NCBI GenBank assembly: GCA_015066745.1
Contig: SVNW01000001.1
Span: 53,782 to 117,781 of the forward strand
DNA length: 64,000 nt
Reading direction: 5' to 3'
Origin: Ruminococcus sp.
GTDB lineage: Bacteria; Bacillota; Clostridia; Oscillospirales; Ruminococcaceae
Shown here: positions 8,883-15,955 of the stretch, in pieces
Numbering within the stretch: the first letter of the stretch is position 1
Layout of the letters: each line of letters begins with the position of its first letter
Notes under the pieces: generated by a model
What the model saw: the letters and a program-made list of their open reading frames with translations, nothing else
Told to the model about the DNA's origin: nothing
Databases searched by the model: none
Position numbers and translations under genes: made by a program

Positions 8883-8940
8883 TATTGCACATGTGCAATA
8901 GCTACTTAAATAGTATAACACAAATGTGCAATAATGTCAA
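8883..8940 (-). promoter_or_regulatory. Promoter with TATTGCAC operator palindromes
   Basis: Minus-strand TTGACA (8935-8940), 17-base spacer, TATACT (8912-8917): an almost perfect sigma-A promoter. The spacer contains TTATTGCACATTTGTG, and a perfect 18-bp palindrome TATTGCACATGTGCAATA (8883-8900) lies over the start point. The shared half-site TATTGCACA argues for one repressor binding both; the winged-helix product of the gene is the simplest candidate. Confidence 0.8.
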
Positions 8941-9006
8941 TATCTTTGCGTTATGAACACACGGCAACAGCGTTTACAATTTAGAAAAAGAATGTAAAAT
9001 AGAAGT

Positions 9007-9168
9007 ATGAAGATAGAAGAACTGAAAGACGGAATCAAAAATATCAGAGAATAAAGAAGAACGAGATATTGAAATATTCGACACAAGCCCAAAGATACCA
9101 TAATCATAGAACTGTGTACGGCAATATGCGGAGGGGAAGATTTTTCGATTGGCTGTCGTTTTTGTTAA
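9007..9168 (+). pseudogene. Decayed N-terminus of an ISAs1-type transposase
   Basis: One frame from ATG 9007 reads MKIEELKDGIKNIRE, stop, RRTRY, stop, NIRHKPKD, IIIELCTAICGGEDF. With the two stops ignored this resembles the N-terminal DDE_Tnp_1-associated domain of ISAs1/H-repeat transposases (a DxR..RR motif, then a hydrophobic stretch ending in CGGEDF). The rest of the transposase is missing and the sequence runs into the 118-bp repeat at 9199. Assignment is by pattern, not by search. Confidence 0.5.
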
Positions 9169-9198
9169 GCCTTAAAAATTCAAATAATCCCACCCATA

Positions 9199-9316
9199 AT
9201 TGTGGGGATCACTTTAAGGAAGATAAAACCGCAGTGGTTTTGTGACCTTCCGGGTATTATAATGCCGAGCATGGGGCTTTCAATGCTCGGCGTTATCGGG
9301 ATCATAAATCTTATGT
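9199..9316 (+). repeat. 118-bp direct repeat, copy 2
   Basis: Exact copy of 6318-6435, the end of the DUF6796 gene, here without the rest of the gene. It lies between the transposase remnant and the TraX gene. Full identity contrasts with the diverged copies of the neighbouring 140-aa gene, so the two duplications may differ in age. Confidence 0.9.
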
Positions 9317-9345
9317 AATAGTTTGAATAATAAGTGGCTTTTTGG

Positions 9346-10083
9346 TTAGCCTGCTATAAGTTTTACAAAGAAAATCAACAGCAGATGTGCCGGATAGAAT
9401 ACATAAAAAAAGTAGTTTGAGAACTTCGGAAATCTTCCTTTCTGACCATTATAGAAAAATGTTATTATGATAATCGGTAAGCTCAACCAGATGAAAAGAG
9501 TGGTTGATGTACCAGTTACGCCTATTGAGCAATATATAAATGCTATTATTTCATAAACAGCCAGTCGCAGGTATGGTCGTTCACGTAAAAGGTGAAAAGC
9601 AAGAATTATCAGCAACCCAAATATATACCACTCGGCTTTTAGTAAATAACTGATGTACATGCATGATGCAATCAGCAATAATCTTACGGGCACCGGAAGT
9701 TTGCATTCTGATATGATTAACGTTATAAGTCCCAGAAACAGTGACAGCATAACGTTCCACCGTGTAAAAAACAAATGAATATCAAATTTCATATTATTGT
9801 ATAGTACGAATGGAAATTGTGTAATTATTGTTATTACCATAAGTCGCAGTGCGTAATTCTTTTTTGAACGGGTATATTTGCAACCTTCAGCAATAAAAAA
9901 GAAAAATATAGGCGGAGCGATAAACTGAAGATAAATAAATACTTTTACCAGTGATGGGGGTAAATTAAAATAGTGAATTTCTTTTGCAGTGTAGAGCAAA
10001 AAGTGTCCTATAAACATTGCTATGGCGGCAATGTATTTTAACATATCGCGGTTAATTACTTTTAAATTTGTTTTATTATTCAT
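9346..10083 (-). CDS. TraX-family membrane acetyltransferase-like protein
   Basis: 245 residues with about eight hydrophobic segments. The opening (MLKYIAAIAMFIGHFLLYT), the segment APPIFFFFIAEGCKYTRS at about residue 55-72 and the ending FYVFYPAHLLLIFFVK are typical of the TraX family, which in F plasmids N-acetylates pilin and elsewhere has unknown targets. Start at 10081-10083 has AGGAGATATGA upstream. It is present only in the second of the two duplicated blocks, between the 118-bp repeat and the intact 140-aa gene. Confidence 0.85.
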   Translation of the reverse strand: MNNKTNLKVINRDMLKYIAAIAMFIGHFLLYTAKEIHYFNLPPSLVKVFIYLQFIAPPIFFFFIAEGCKYTRSKKNYALRLMVITIITQFPFVLYNNMKFDIHLFFTRWNVMLSLFLGLITLIISECKLPVPVRLLLIASCMYISYLLKAEWYIFGLLIILAFHLLRERPYLRLAVYEIIAFIYCSIGVTGTSTTLFIWLSLPIIIITFFYNGQKGRFPKFSNYFFYVFYPAHLLLIFFVKLIAG

Positions 10084-10139
10084 AATTCATATCTCCTATA
10101 AAATTTTTTTAAAACAGAAAAAATATATTGACAGTCATT

Positions 10140-10562
10140 CTAAAATGGCTGTGCTTTCGCTTCTTTCAGCCTGTCTATTGCCATTTCCACATCAAGTGTA
10201 TGGAAACCAAGCCAGCGATCGTTCATGAGTCCGGCGTCTGCTGTACTGTAAATTTCCTTACTTGATTCTCCGGTATAATAATGCCAGTATCGGTACACAT
10301 AGCCTGTCCAGTACATAACTTCACGGGAAAAAACTGTACCGCCTTTTTTTAAACCACCCAGTTCATCTTCAAGTTCTTCAAGTATATATTCTTCACCTGC
10401 CCATTGCAGACGGTCATAGATATCATCAAGGCAAGCGGCTGCTCTGCTGTTCATAAATGATTCAATAAATTCAGGACAGGATACATTTTGTTTTAAAGCC
10501 AGTTCAAATAATCGTCCCTGAATGTCGCATAGTTGTCTTTGTTGTAAATTGAGGTTTGCCAT
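10140..10562 (-). CDS. Hypothetical protein, 140 aa (intact copy)
   Basis: A soluble, helix-rich 140-residue protein containing FELALKQN, FMNSRAAACLDDIYDRLQWAGEEYILEE and VYRYWHYYTGE. From memory, proteins of this type occur in Firmicutes near DUF3990/DUF3791 genes, sometimes proposed as toxin-linked clusters, but no such partner is here, so function is left open. It lies directly downstream of the tRNA-Glu terminator. A frameshifted duplicate is at 6447-6852. ATG at 10560-10562; the ribosome site is AAAGGACGG. Confidence 0.75.
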   Translation of the reverse strand: MANLNLQQRQLCDIQGRLFELALKQNVSCPEFIESFMNSRAAACLDDIYDRLQWAGEEYILEELEDELGGLKKGGTVFSREVMYWTGYVYRYWHYYTGESSKEIYSTADAGLMNDRWLGFHTLDVEMAIDRLKEAKAQPF

Positions 10563-10613
10563 GTTAATTACCGTCCTTTAGAATTTTTGAAATGTGAGAT
10601 TTGTGTTGTCGAT

Positions 10614-10650
10614 ATATAAAAAAAGAACACTCAATACTGAGTGTTCTTTT
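10614..10650 (-). terminator. Terminator of the tRNA-Met/tRNA-Glu unit
   Basis: A 13-bp perfect stem with ATAC/GTAT loop (10621-10650), followed on the minus strand by a run of T. It lies 9 bases beyond the tRNA-Glu 3' end. Confidence 0.9.
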
Positions 10651-10658
10651 TGCGTTGA

Positions 10659-10730
10659 TGACCCGTACGGGAATTGAACCCATGATTCCGCCGTGAAAGG
10701 GCAGCGTCTTAACCTCTTGACCAACGGGCC
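10659..10730 (-). tRNA. tRNA-Glu (anticodon TTC)
   Basis: 72 nt folding into a full cloverleaf: acceptor GGCCCGT/ACGGGTC, anticodon loop CTTTCAC in a CTGCC/GGCGG stem, T-arm ATGGG-TTCAATT-CCCGT, discriminator A. The CCA end is not encoded. Its 3' 20 bases are repeated at 6949-6968. Confidence 0.93.
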
Positions 10731-10738
10731 ATGTATAA

Positions 10739-10812
10739 TAGCGGCAGTGGGATTCGAACCTACGACCAATCGGGTATGAACCGAGTACTCTAGCCAACTG
10801 AGCTATGCCGCC
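10739..10812 (-). tRNA. tRNA-Met (anticodon CAT), with imperfect stems
   Basis: 74 nt with acceptor GGCGGCA/TGCCGCT, D-arm GCTC-AGTTGGCTA-GAGT, anticodon loop TTCATAC, T-loop TTCGAAT. The form fits an elongator tRNA-Met. Three weak points are visible: G1-U72 instead of a Watson-Crick pair, a C-U mismatch at the base of the anticodon stem (CTCGG/CCGAT), and an A-C mismatch in the T-stem (GTAGG/CCCAC). No encoded CCA. It lies 8 bp upstream of tRNA-Glu. Confidence 0.85.
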
Positions 10813-10844
10813 ATCTTTATAATTGCCGTCCAGCGACGTTAATT

Positions 10845-10873
10845 ATTATACTATACTCTCATAGAAATGTCAA
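10845..10873 (-). promoter_or_regulatory. Promoter of the tRNA-Met/tRNA-Glu unit
   Basis: Minus-strand TTGACA (10868-10873), 17-base spacer, TATAAT (10845-10850): consensus sigma-A promoter, about 33 bases upstream of tRNA-Met. Confidence 0.9.
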
Positions 10874-10964
10874 TAGGATTTTTTAAAAAATTTTTGAGAA
10901 AAATCGTTTTTGTTTAATCTGTGGTTAATTGAACGTGTTCTGTTATGACTTGGTATGCATTTTT

Positions 10965-10998
10965 CACATAGAACAACATAAAAATGCTGTCCTATATG
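10965..10998 (-). terminator. Imperfect inverted repeat after the GH26 gene
   Basis: CACATAGAACAACAT (10965-10979) and ATGCTGTCCTATATG (10984-10998) form an imperfect hairpin with a very short loop, about 20 bases past the mannanase stop codon. No T-run follows on the minus strand, so a terminator role is only suggested by position. Confidence 0.4.
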
Positions 10999-11017
10999 AA
11001 AATGCCATTACCGGATT

Positions 11018-12628
11018 CTAGTCGATTTTGTATTTACGTAAGTCAGGAAGTTCATCAAGAGTAAGTACACGTTCGTGCTGATATACTTTTGACCACATTT
11101 CTTTTTCGTTGTAAATGCCGTTTAACTGTCTGAACTTATCTACTACAAATTCACCGTTCCATACACAGAACCATGACCATAGTGAGCCGTCTCTTATTGC
11201 AAGTTCGGGATCGAAAAGACAGCCGTTTTCTGACATGGCGATTATCTTTTTGGTGTCAGTATATTCGGTAACTTCCATGAACTTGCTGCTCTGTGAAGAA
11301 TATACCTTTTCACCCGGGTAAAGGTCTTCGCCTATCATATCAACTGTTTCATCGCCCGGATACCAATCTTTGTTCTGACCGTTCCATACCCAGATAAGAT
11401 TTGTGAGTTTGTGTTCGTTTGTGAGTTTGTCATATACTGCATTCCAGAGCTTTTTGTATGACTCGGCAGAACAGTTGCCCCACCAGAACCAGCCACCGCT
11501 TGCTTCGTGGAGCGGGCGCCAGAGTACAGGGACACCTGCGTCATCAAGTCTTTTGAGCTGTACAGCTATAGCGTCTATATCAGACATGAGAAGGTCATAG
11601 CCTTCATTATCTTTACCGTTCATTATATCATCAAGGTTAATTGTTGTGGCTTCTTTGTAAAAACCTTTGTACCATGGCTGAGCTGATGTGTTTATGAGGT
11701 ACTTTGAAGGTGCGTTCCAGTGCCAGCAGAATGTTACTATTCCGCCGTAGTTGTAGTACCAGTCTATAGCGTGTTCGATTGCCTGTGAAGAAGAGTCGTG
11801 TTCAACTCTTGAAGGTGAGTATTCTATGAGATCCAGACCGAGAATAGCAGGCTTTTTGCCCGACTGTTTTTCGATTTTTTCTATTTCTGCACTGCTTACA
11901 CCTTCTGAAGCGTACTGTCCTGAAATAATATACTTTCCGTATACATCAGACATAAATTTCATAAGCTGTTTTGCAGGAATACCTGCATTTGGATTTACAA
12001 GTTCTGAAGATACTTTGTAAGTGTCTTCGGAGATACCGGAAGCAGGGACTATCTTTACATTATCGATATAGATCCAGCCCCACGAAGGAGTGATCATTAT
12101 ATCATTTTTACCTTTTTCAAGGTATACCTGTTTTACTGTTGAAAGAGAAAAAGTACCGTCCTGTGTGTAGACATCACCTACTTTATTGCCGTTTACAGAT
12201 ACATTATTGTATTTCTGACCGCCACTTGATGCAGTGTTGAATATGAGGTCATAGTTTCCGGCTGTTTCTATCTGAGCTGAAAATGTAAGACTGTCACCTT
12301 CGCTTTGTTTCATAAATACATATCCGTTACCGCTGTAACCTTCAAGTGATATGGAAGGAATTTCTGTTTCCCCGCTGAGAGTTCCTTCTTCGGCTTCGAG
12401 TGTAAGTGCAAAATCAGCCGGAATGTCATTTGACTGAAAGTCAAAGTCTGAAAGATCGAGAGAATCGTTGAATTCGGTGCGTGCATAATCTTTCATGTAC
12501 TGGCTGTAGTTTGTTTTAGGTTCATCTTTTTCCTCCGATGAGCTTTTTTCATTATCATTTCCGTTGCACGATACAGCACTCATTGCACATGCAATAGCTG
12601 TAAGTGATGCTACTATTGGCTTTTTCAT
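11018..12628 (-). CDS. Cell-bound GH26 beta-mannanase with N-terminal carbohydrate-binding domain
   Basis: 536 residues. A lipoprotein signal with lipobox AVSC (Cys 21) is followed by a Ser/Glu/Lys-rich linker, a beta-sandwich CBM35/CBM6-like domain (about 75-195) and a GH26 catalytic domain (about 215-530). The catalytic acid/base is likely the Glu in WRPLHEASGGWFWWG and the nucleophile the Glu in IAMSENGCLFD. Family enzymes cut beta-1,4-mannan chains. There is no dockerin, so it is probably tethered to the membrane and not to a cellulosome. It follows the HEPN gene by 23 bp, but a mannanase has no evident link with that pair. Confidence 0.92.
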   Translation of the reverse strand: MKKPIVASLTAIACAMSAVSCNGNDNEKSSSEEKDEPKTNYSQYMKDYARTEFNDSLDLSDFDFQSNDIPADFALTLEAEEGTLSGETEIPSISLEGYSGNGYVFMKQSEGDSLTFSAQIETAGNYDLIFNTASSGGQKYNNVSVNGNKVGDVYTQDGTFSLSTVKQVYLEKGKNDIMITPSWGWIYIDNVKIVPASGISEDTYKVSSELVNPNAGIPAKQLMKFMSDVYGKYIISGQYASEGVSSAEIEKIEKQSGKKPAILGLDLIEYSPSRVEHDSSSQAIEHAIDWYYNYGGIVTFCWHWNAPSKYLINTSAQPWYKGFYKEATTINLDDIMNGKDNEGYDLLMSDIDAIAVQLKRLDDAGVPVLWRPLHEASGGWFWWGNCSAESYKKLWNAVYDKLTNEHKLTNLIWVWNGQNKDWYPGDETVDMIGEDLYPGEKVYSSQSSKFMEVTEYTDTKKIIAMSENGCLFDPELAIRDGSLWSWFCVWNGEFVVDKFRQLNGIYNEKEMWSKVYQHERVLTLDELPDLRKYKID

Positions 12629-12651
12629 AATAAAATCCCCCTTTTTCCTTT

Positions 12652-13089
12652 TTATTTTTTGCGTCTGTGATAGCTTACAAAGTCAAAACGTATCTGCTCT
12701 GTTATAAATTCAAGCATTTCTGTTGTGGAATTCATAAGATCCTCTATCGTTTCCGTATCTATATCGAGCGGAATATCTGCAGGATATCTTGTTTCGATGT
12801 AGAAACGGTTCAGAGATGAGCTTTTTGAGATCCATCTTTCAAAATGACTGTCACACATAGCTGCCTGTTTGCAAAGCCATGTAAGGTTATGACCATCGAA
12901 TAACTTGTATTTTTTAAAGAGCAGATAGCCCTTGAGAGCTTTTTCTATACACTGCTGGCAGTGAAATGCCGCAGAGTTATAGCAACGTGCGTCCTTTATA
13001 AGGTTTTTTGCCGCCAGAAAGTCAAGATTTGCGTGAAACAGCCAGTCAAAATATCTTCGGCTGTCACTTTCCCTATATCCTCTGCCCAT
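12652..13089 (-). CDS. HEPN-domain protein
   Basis: 145 residues with the HEPN signature helix pair: CYNSAAFHCQQCIEKALKGYL (split here as CYNSAAFHCQQ and CIEKALKGYLL, about 37-58) and the later NRFYIETRYP (about 95). HEPN proteins are all-helical; those paired with MNT nucleotidyltransferases act as ribonuclease toxins or as partners in nucleotidyl transfer. The gene overlaps the 3' end of the upstream MNT-like gene by 17 bp, so the pair is translated together. The classical R-X4-6-H ribonuclease motif is not obvious to me. Confidence 0.88.
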   Translation of the reverse strand: MGRGYRESDSRRYFDWLFHANLDFLAAKNLIKDARCYNSAAFHCQQCIEKALKGYLLFKKYKLFDGHNLTWLCKQAAMCDSHFERWISKSSSLNRFYIETRYPADIPLDIDTETIEDLMNSTTEMLEFITEQIRFDFVSYHRRKK

Positions 13090-13402
13090 AAAGGTATGCT
13101 CCTGTATTATAGATTTTCCATGCGAATGTTCCTATTTCGTTTTTGAGTTTATCCCATTCGGAAACAGTATAGAGAACAAGGTCGTATGGAATTTCACTGT
13201 CTACTTTCATGTAAAGACTGCATTCGAGTTCGGATATGCTGGCGGTGTCGTCTTTTACAATTACAGCAAGCTTGAAGCTTACTATTTCTCCGGCAGTGTT
13301 TATTTTGTTGCTTACAAGTATTATATTTATCGGATCGCATATCTGATGTATTTCTGAGGCAGCGTTTTTTATAAATTCATTTTCACTCATAATAACACTC
13401 AT
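13073..13402 (-). CDS. Degenerate MNT-like nucleotidyltransferase-fold protein
   Basis: 109 residues. The order of strands and the C-terminal pattern (IPYDLVLYTVSEWDKLKNEIGTFAW, split around W, then YNTGAYLYG) resemble the minimal nucleotidyltransferases found with HEPN proteins. However, the catalytic GS..G...SD.D motif is replaced by ILVSNKINTAGEIVSFKLAV, so it should be catalytically dead or otherwise divergent. The start at 13402 follows AAAGGAAATTTTTCGTT. It is 26 bp downstream of fumarase alpha and overlaps the HEPN gene. Confidence 0.65.
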   Translation of the reverse strand: MSVIMSENEFIKNAASEIHQICDPINIILVSNKINTAGEIVSFKLAVIVKDDTASISELECSLYMKVDSEIPYDLVLYTVSEWDKLKNEIGTFAWKIYNTGAYLYGQRI

Positions 13403-13428
13403 AACGAAAAATTTCCTTTCAGAATTTT

Positions 13429-14271
13429 TTAGATTTCGGCACTGGCGTGTCTTGTTACGTGACAGCCCACGTTTACTGCTACGGGAAGACCTGCTATATG
13501 TGTTGGGTGTTCTTCTATATTTACAGCAAGAGCTGTAACAGTTCCGCCAAAGCCCTGTGGACCTATTCCGAGCAGATTTATTTTTTCAAGCATTGTTTTT
13601 TCAAGGTCAGCATACAGCGGTTTCGGATTTCTTATTGCTATATCCCTGCAAAGAGCTTTTTTTGCAAGAAATGCGCAGTGTTCAAAGCTTCCGCCTATCC
13701 CTACGCCTACAACGATAGGAGGGCAGGGGTTGCTTCCTGCTTTTGAAATGGATTCGGTTACAAAGTTTACTATATCTTCATGAGTAGCCGAAGGTGTGAA
13801 CATCTTTATTGCAGACATATTTTCACTTCCGAAACCTTTCGGGCATACATCGATCTTTACTTTATCGCCGTCAACTATAGTGGTGTGTATTATTGCCGGA
13901 GTGTTGTCGCCTGTGTTTACACGTTCAAGCGGATCACCGACAATCGAGCAACGGAGATAACCGTTTGTATATCCGTCAGCAACACCTTTGTTTATGGCTT
14001 CATAAAGATTTCCGCCTTCAAAATGAACGTCCTGGCCTATCTGCAGGAAAATTATTGCCATTCCTGTATCCTGGCATATAGCGATGTCACATTCTCTGGC
14101 AGCATCTATATTGTCGCACAAATCGTCAAATACGGCTTTTCCTGTAGGGGACTGTTCGATACCTGAGCATTCACGTATCTTTTTTTCAAGACTTTCAGGA
14201 AGACGTCTGTTTGCTTTTATGCATAATTCACTGACGGTTTTCTGTATGTCCTTAACGTCTATGGTTCTCAT
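13429..14271 (-). CDS. Class I fumarate hydratase / tartrate dehydratase, alpha subunit
   Basis: 280 residues, the normal length of the alpha subunit. It carries the [4Fe-4S] ligand region ICQDTGMAIIF (Cys about 62), PKGFGSENMSAIKMF, GSNPCPPIVVGVGIGG and VGCHVTRHASA. Class I two-subunit enzymes interconvert fumarate and malate (or dehydrate L-tartrate), and need a beta subunit that completes the active site. No beta-subunit gene is visible anywhere in this window. It lies 5 bp downstream of the amidohydrolase in the fabD-aroE-aroK run. Confidence 0.9.
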   Translation of the reverse strand: MRTIDVKDIQKTVSELCIKANRRLPESLEKKIRECSGIEQSPTGKAVFDDLCDNIDAARECDIAICQDTGMAIIFLQIGQDVHFEGGNLYEAINKGVADGYTNGYLRCSIVGDPLERVNTGDNTPAIIHTTIVDGDKVKIDVCPKGFGSENMSAIKMFTPSATHEDIVNFVTESISKAGSNPCPPIVVGVGIGGSFEHCAFLAKKALCRDIAIRNPKPLYADLEKTMLEKINLLGIGPQGFGGTVTALAVNIEEHPTHIAGLPVAVNVGCHVTRHASAEI

Positions 14272-14276
14272 ATATC

Positions 14277-15440
14277 TTATCCTTTCTTTAAAATAATTTC
14301 TCCGCTTATCATTACAAGTTCAGGATCGCTCATTATATCAAGAGGATCTGAGGAGTAAAGCTGTATATCTGCGTCTTTGCCCTTTTCGATACTTCCTGTC
14401 ACATCGGATATGCCGGATATTTCGGCGGCATTTATCGTTATGGCACGAAGTGCTTCGTTGTAGTCGAGACCGCCTTTTACTGCGGCGGCTGCATTTAACG
14501 GCAGATACTGTATCGGAATTACGGGGTGATCGGTGCATATTGCTACTTTGACTCCGTTTTTATAAAGTGTTCCTGCAGTTTTGATACTGTGGTTAAGAAG
14601 TTCGGGTTTTGAACGGTCGCATATTACAGGACCTACTATAGCGTCAACCTTGTCTTCGGCTATGAGGTCGGCTATCAGATGACCTTCTGTTGCGTGTACA
14701 AGTACGGCGTCTATGTCATAAGCTTTTGATATGCGTACAGCAGTGAGTATATCATCGGCACGATGACAGTGAAAGTGTGCCTTCTGTGTCTTTTCCAGAA
14801 GAGGCAGAGTAGCCTCAAACTTAGGGTCATATTCCGGAAGGTCATTGCTTTCGGGATCTTCTTTGTGTTTTGAGATATCATCTCTGTATTTCTGGGATTT
14901 TGAGAGATGTTCACGTATAAGTCCTGCAGTTGCCATTCTTGTTATCGGAGTTTCTTCTCTTTCGTTGTATGCGGTTTTGGGATTTTCTCCGAGAGCAAAT
15001 TTTACGCCTGCTTTTTTTATCGTCATTTTTTCGATTCGTCTGCCGTTTGTTTTTATGGCGCATATTCCGCCACCTACAGGGTTTGCACTTCCCGGACAGC
15101 TGAGCACACTTGTGATACCTCTTTGTCGTGCTTCTTCAAAACAGTAATCAAAAGGATTTATACCATCGGCAACTGATATATGAGGAGTTATCGGATCAGT
15201 CTGTTCGTTGCAGTCGTCTGACTCAAAACCAAGACCGTTTCCTATTATTCCGAGATGTGTATGTGCGTCTATAAATCCGGGGAGCAACATTTTTCCGCCT
15301 GCGTCGATATCATTTTCATCAACAGTTGTATCGTTGGTGCCGACAGAAGTGATTTTTGAACCGAGTATTTCTACCCAGCCGTTTTCTATGACGGTATTTT
15401 CAGCGTCCATTGTAAAAATTTTTGCATTGTATATTTTCAA
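14277..15440 (-). CDS. Amidohydrolase (imidazolonepropionase-like)
   Basis: 387 residues with the metal-binding amidohydrolase barrel: FIDAHTHLG (about 56), HFHCHRADD (about 220), VLVHATEG (about 246) and ICTDHPV (about 305), the usual His-X-His, His, His, Asp set. The ending SGDVTGSIEKGKDADI is the standard C-terminal beta-sandwich of the superfamily. Substrate cannot be told from sequence; a cyclic amide or N-acyl compound is likely. It overlaps aroK by 4 bp (ATGA), so it is translationally coupled. Confidence 0.9.
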   Translation of the reverse strand: MKIYNAKIFTMDAENTVIENGWVEILGSKITSVGTNDTTVDENDIDAGGKMLLPGFIDAHTHLGIIGNGLGFESDDCNEQTDPITPHISVADGINPFDYCFEEARQRGITSVLSCPGSANPVGGGICAIKTNGRRIEKMTIKKAGVKFALGENPKTAYNEREETPITRMATAGLIREHLSKSQKYRDDISKHKEDPESNDLPEYDPKFEATLPLLEKTQKAHFHCHRADDILTAVRISKAYDIDAVLVHATEGHLIADLIAEDKVDAIVGPVICDRSKPELLNHSIKTAGTLYKNGVKVAICTDHPVIPIQYLPLNAAAAVKGGLDYNEALRAITINAAEISGISDVTGSIEKGKDADIQLYSSDPLDIMSDPELVMISGEIILKKG

Positions 15441-15955
15441 GAAAGATCACCCTGCTTTTTAAATATTTTTATTGTACTGAGTATATCTTCGCATATTTCA
15501 AAAGGCGATTTGTCTGCTAGCAGAGAAAGTGTGGAGTTTTTCAGATAAATATCGTGTCGGTGGTCAAATATTTCTCTGAGCTGTTCTTTAGTGTTGTTTA
15601 CAACGAGAGGTCTGTTGGTATCGTCTTTGATTCGTTCGTAACATGACTCAAACGGAACATCGAGAAATATGACTACTCCGTTTTCACGTGCAGCGGTAGC
15701 GCTGTTGTCGTTCAGGATAGTGCCTCCGCCACAGGCTATTACAGTGTTTTTGCCTGAAAGTTCTTTTACAGCTTCAGCTTCTTTTGCTCTGAAATAAGGT
15801 TCACCTTTTTGTGAAAAAATTTCAGGTATACTCATTCCTTCTTTACAGGTAATATATTCATCAAGATCTGTAAAATTCATATTTGTTTTTGTAGCGATCA
15901 TTTTTCCTATGGTTGATTTTCCGCAGCCCATAAATCCGCACAAATATATTGTCAT
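15437..15955 (-). CDS. aroK: Shikimate kinase
   Basis: 172 residues. Phosphorylates shikimate with ATP in the chorismate pathway. Walker A GFMGCGKST at residue 7, shikimate-binding DLDEYI at 31 and FRAKEAEAV, the glycine triplet CGGGTIL at 75 and the lid arginines RPLV at about 117 are all present. Length is typical. It overlaps both aroE (4 bp) and the amidohydrolase (4 bp), which indicates a tight operon. Confidence 0.95.
   Translation of the reverse strand: MTIYLCGFMGCGKSTIGKMIATKTNMNFTDLDEYITCKEGMSIPEIFSQKGEPYFRAKEAEAVKELSGKNTVIACGGGTILNDNSATAARENGVVIFLDVPFESCYERIKDDTNRPLVVNNTKEQLREIFDHRHDIYLKNSTLSLLADKSPFEICEDILSTIKIFKKQGDLS

Noticed and set aside
9263..9290. GCCGAGCAT/ATGCTCGGC hairpin as a TraX terminator
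   Set aside because: The same hairpin is inside the coding part of the DUF6796 gene (first copy) and has no T-run; it is a copied coding feature.
10564..10797. Minus-strand open frame of 77 aa across the two tRNA genes
   Set aside because: It reads through the tRNA-Met and tRNA-Glu genes and their terminator; it is a shadow of the RNA genes.
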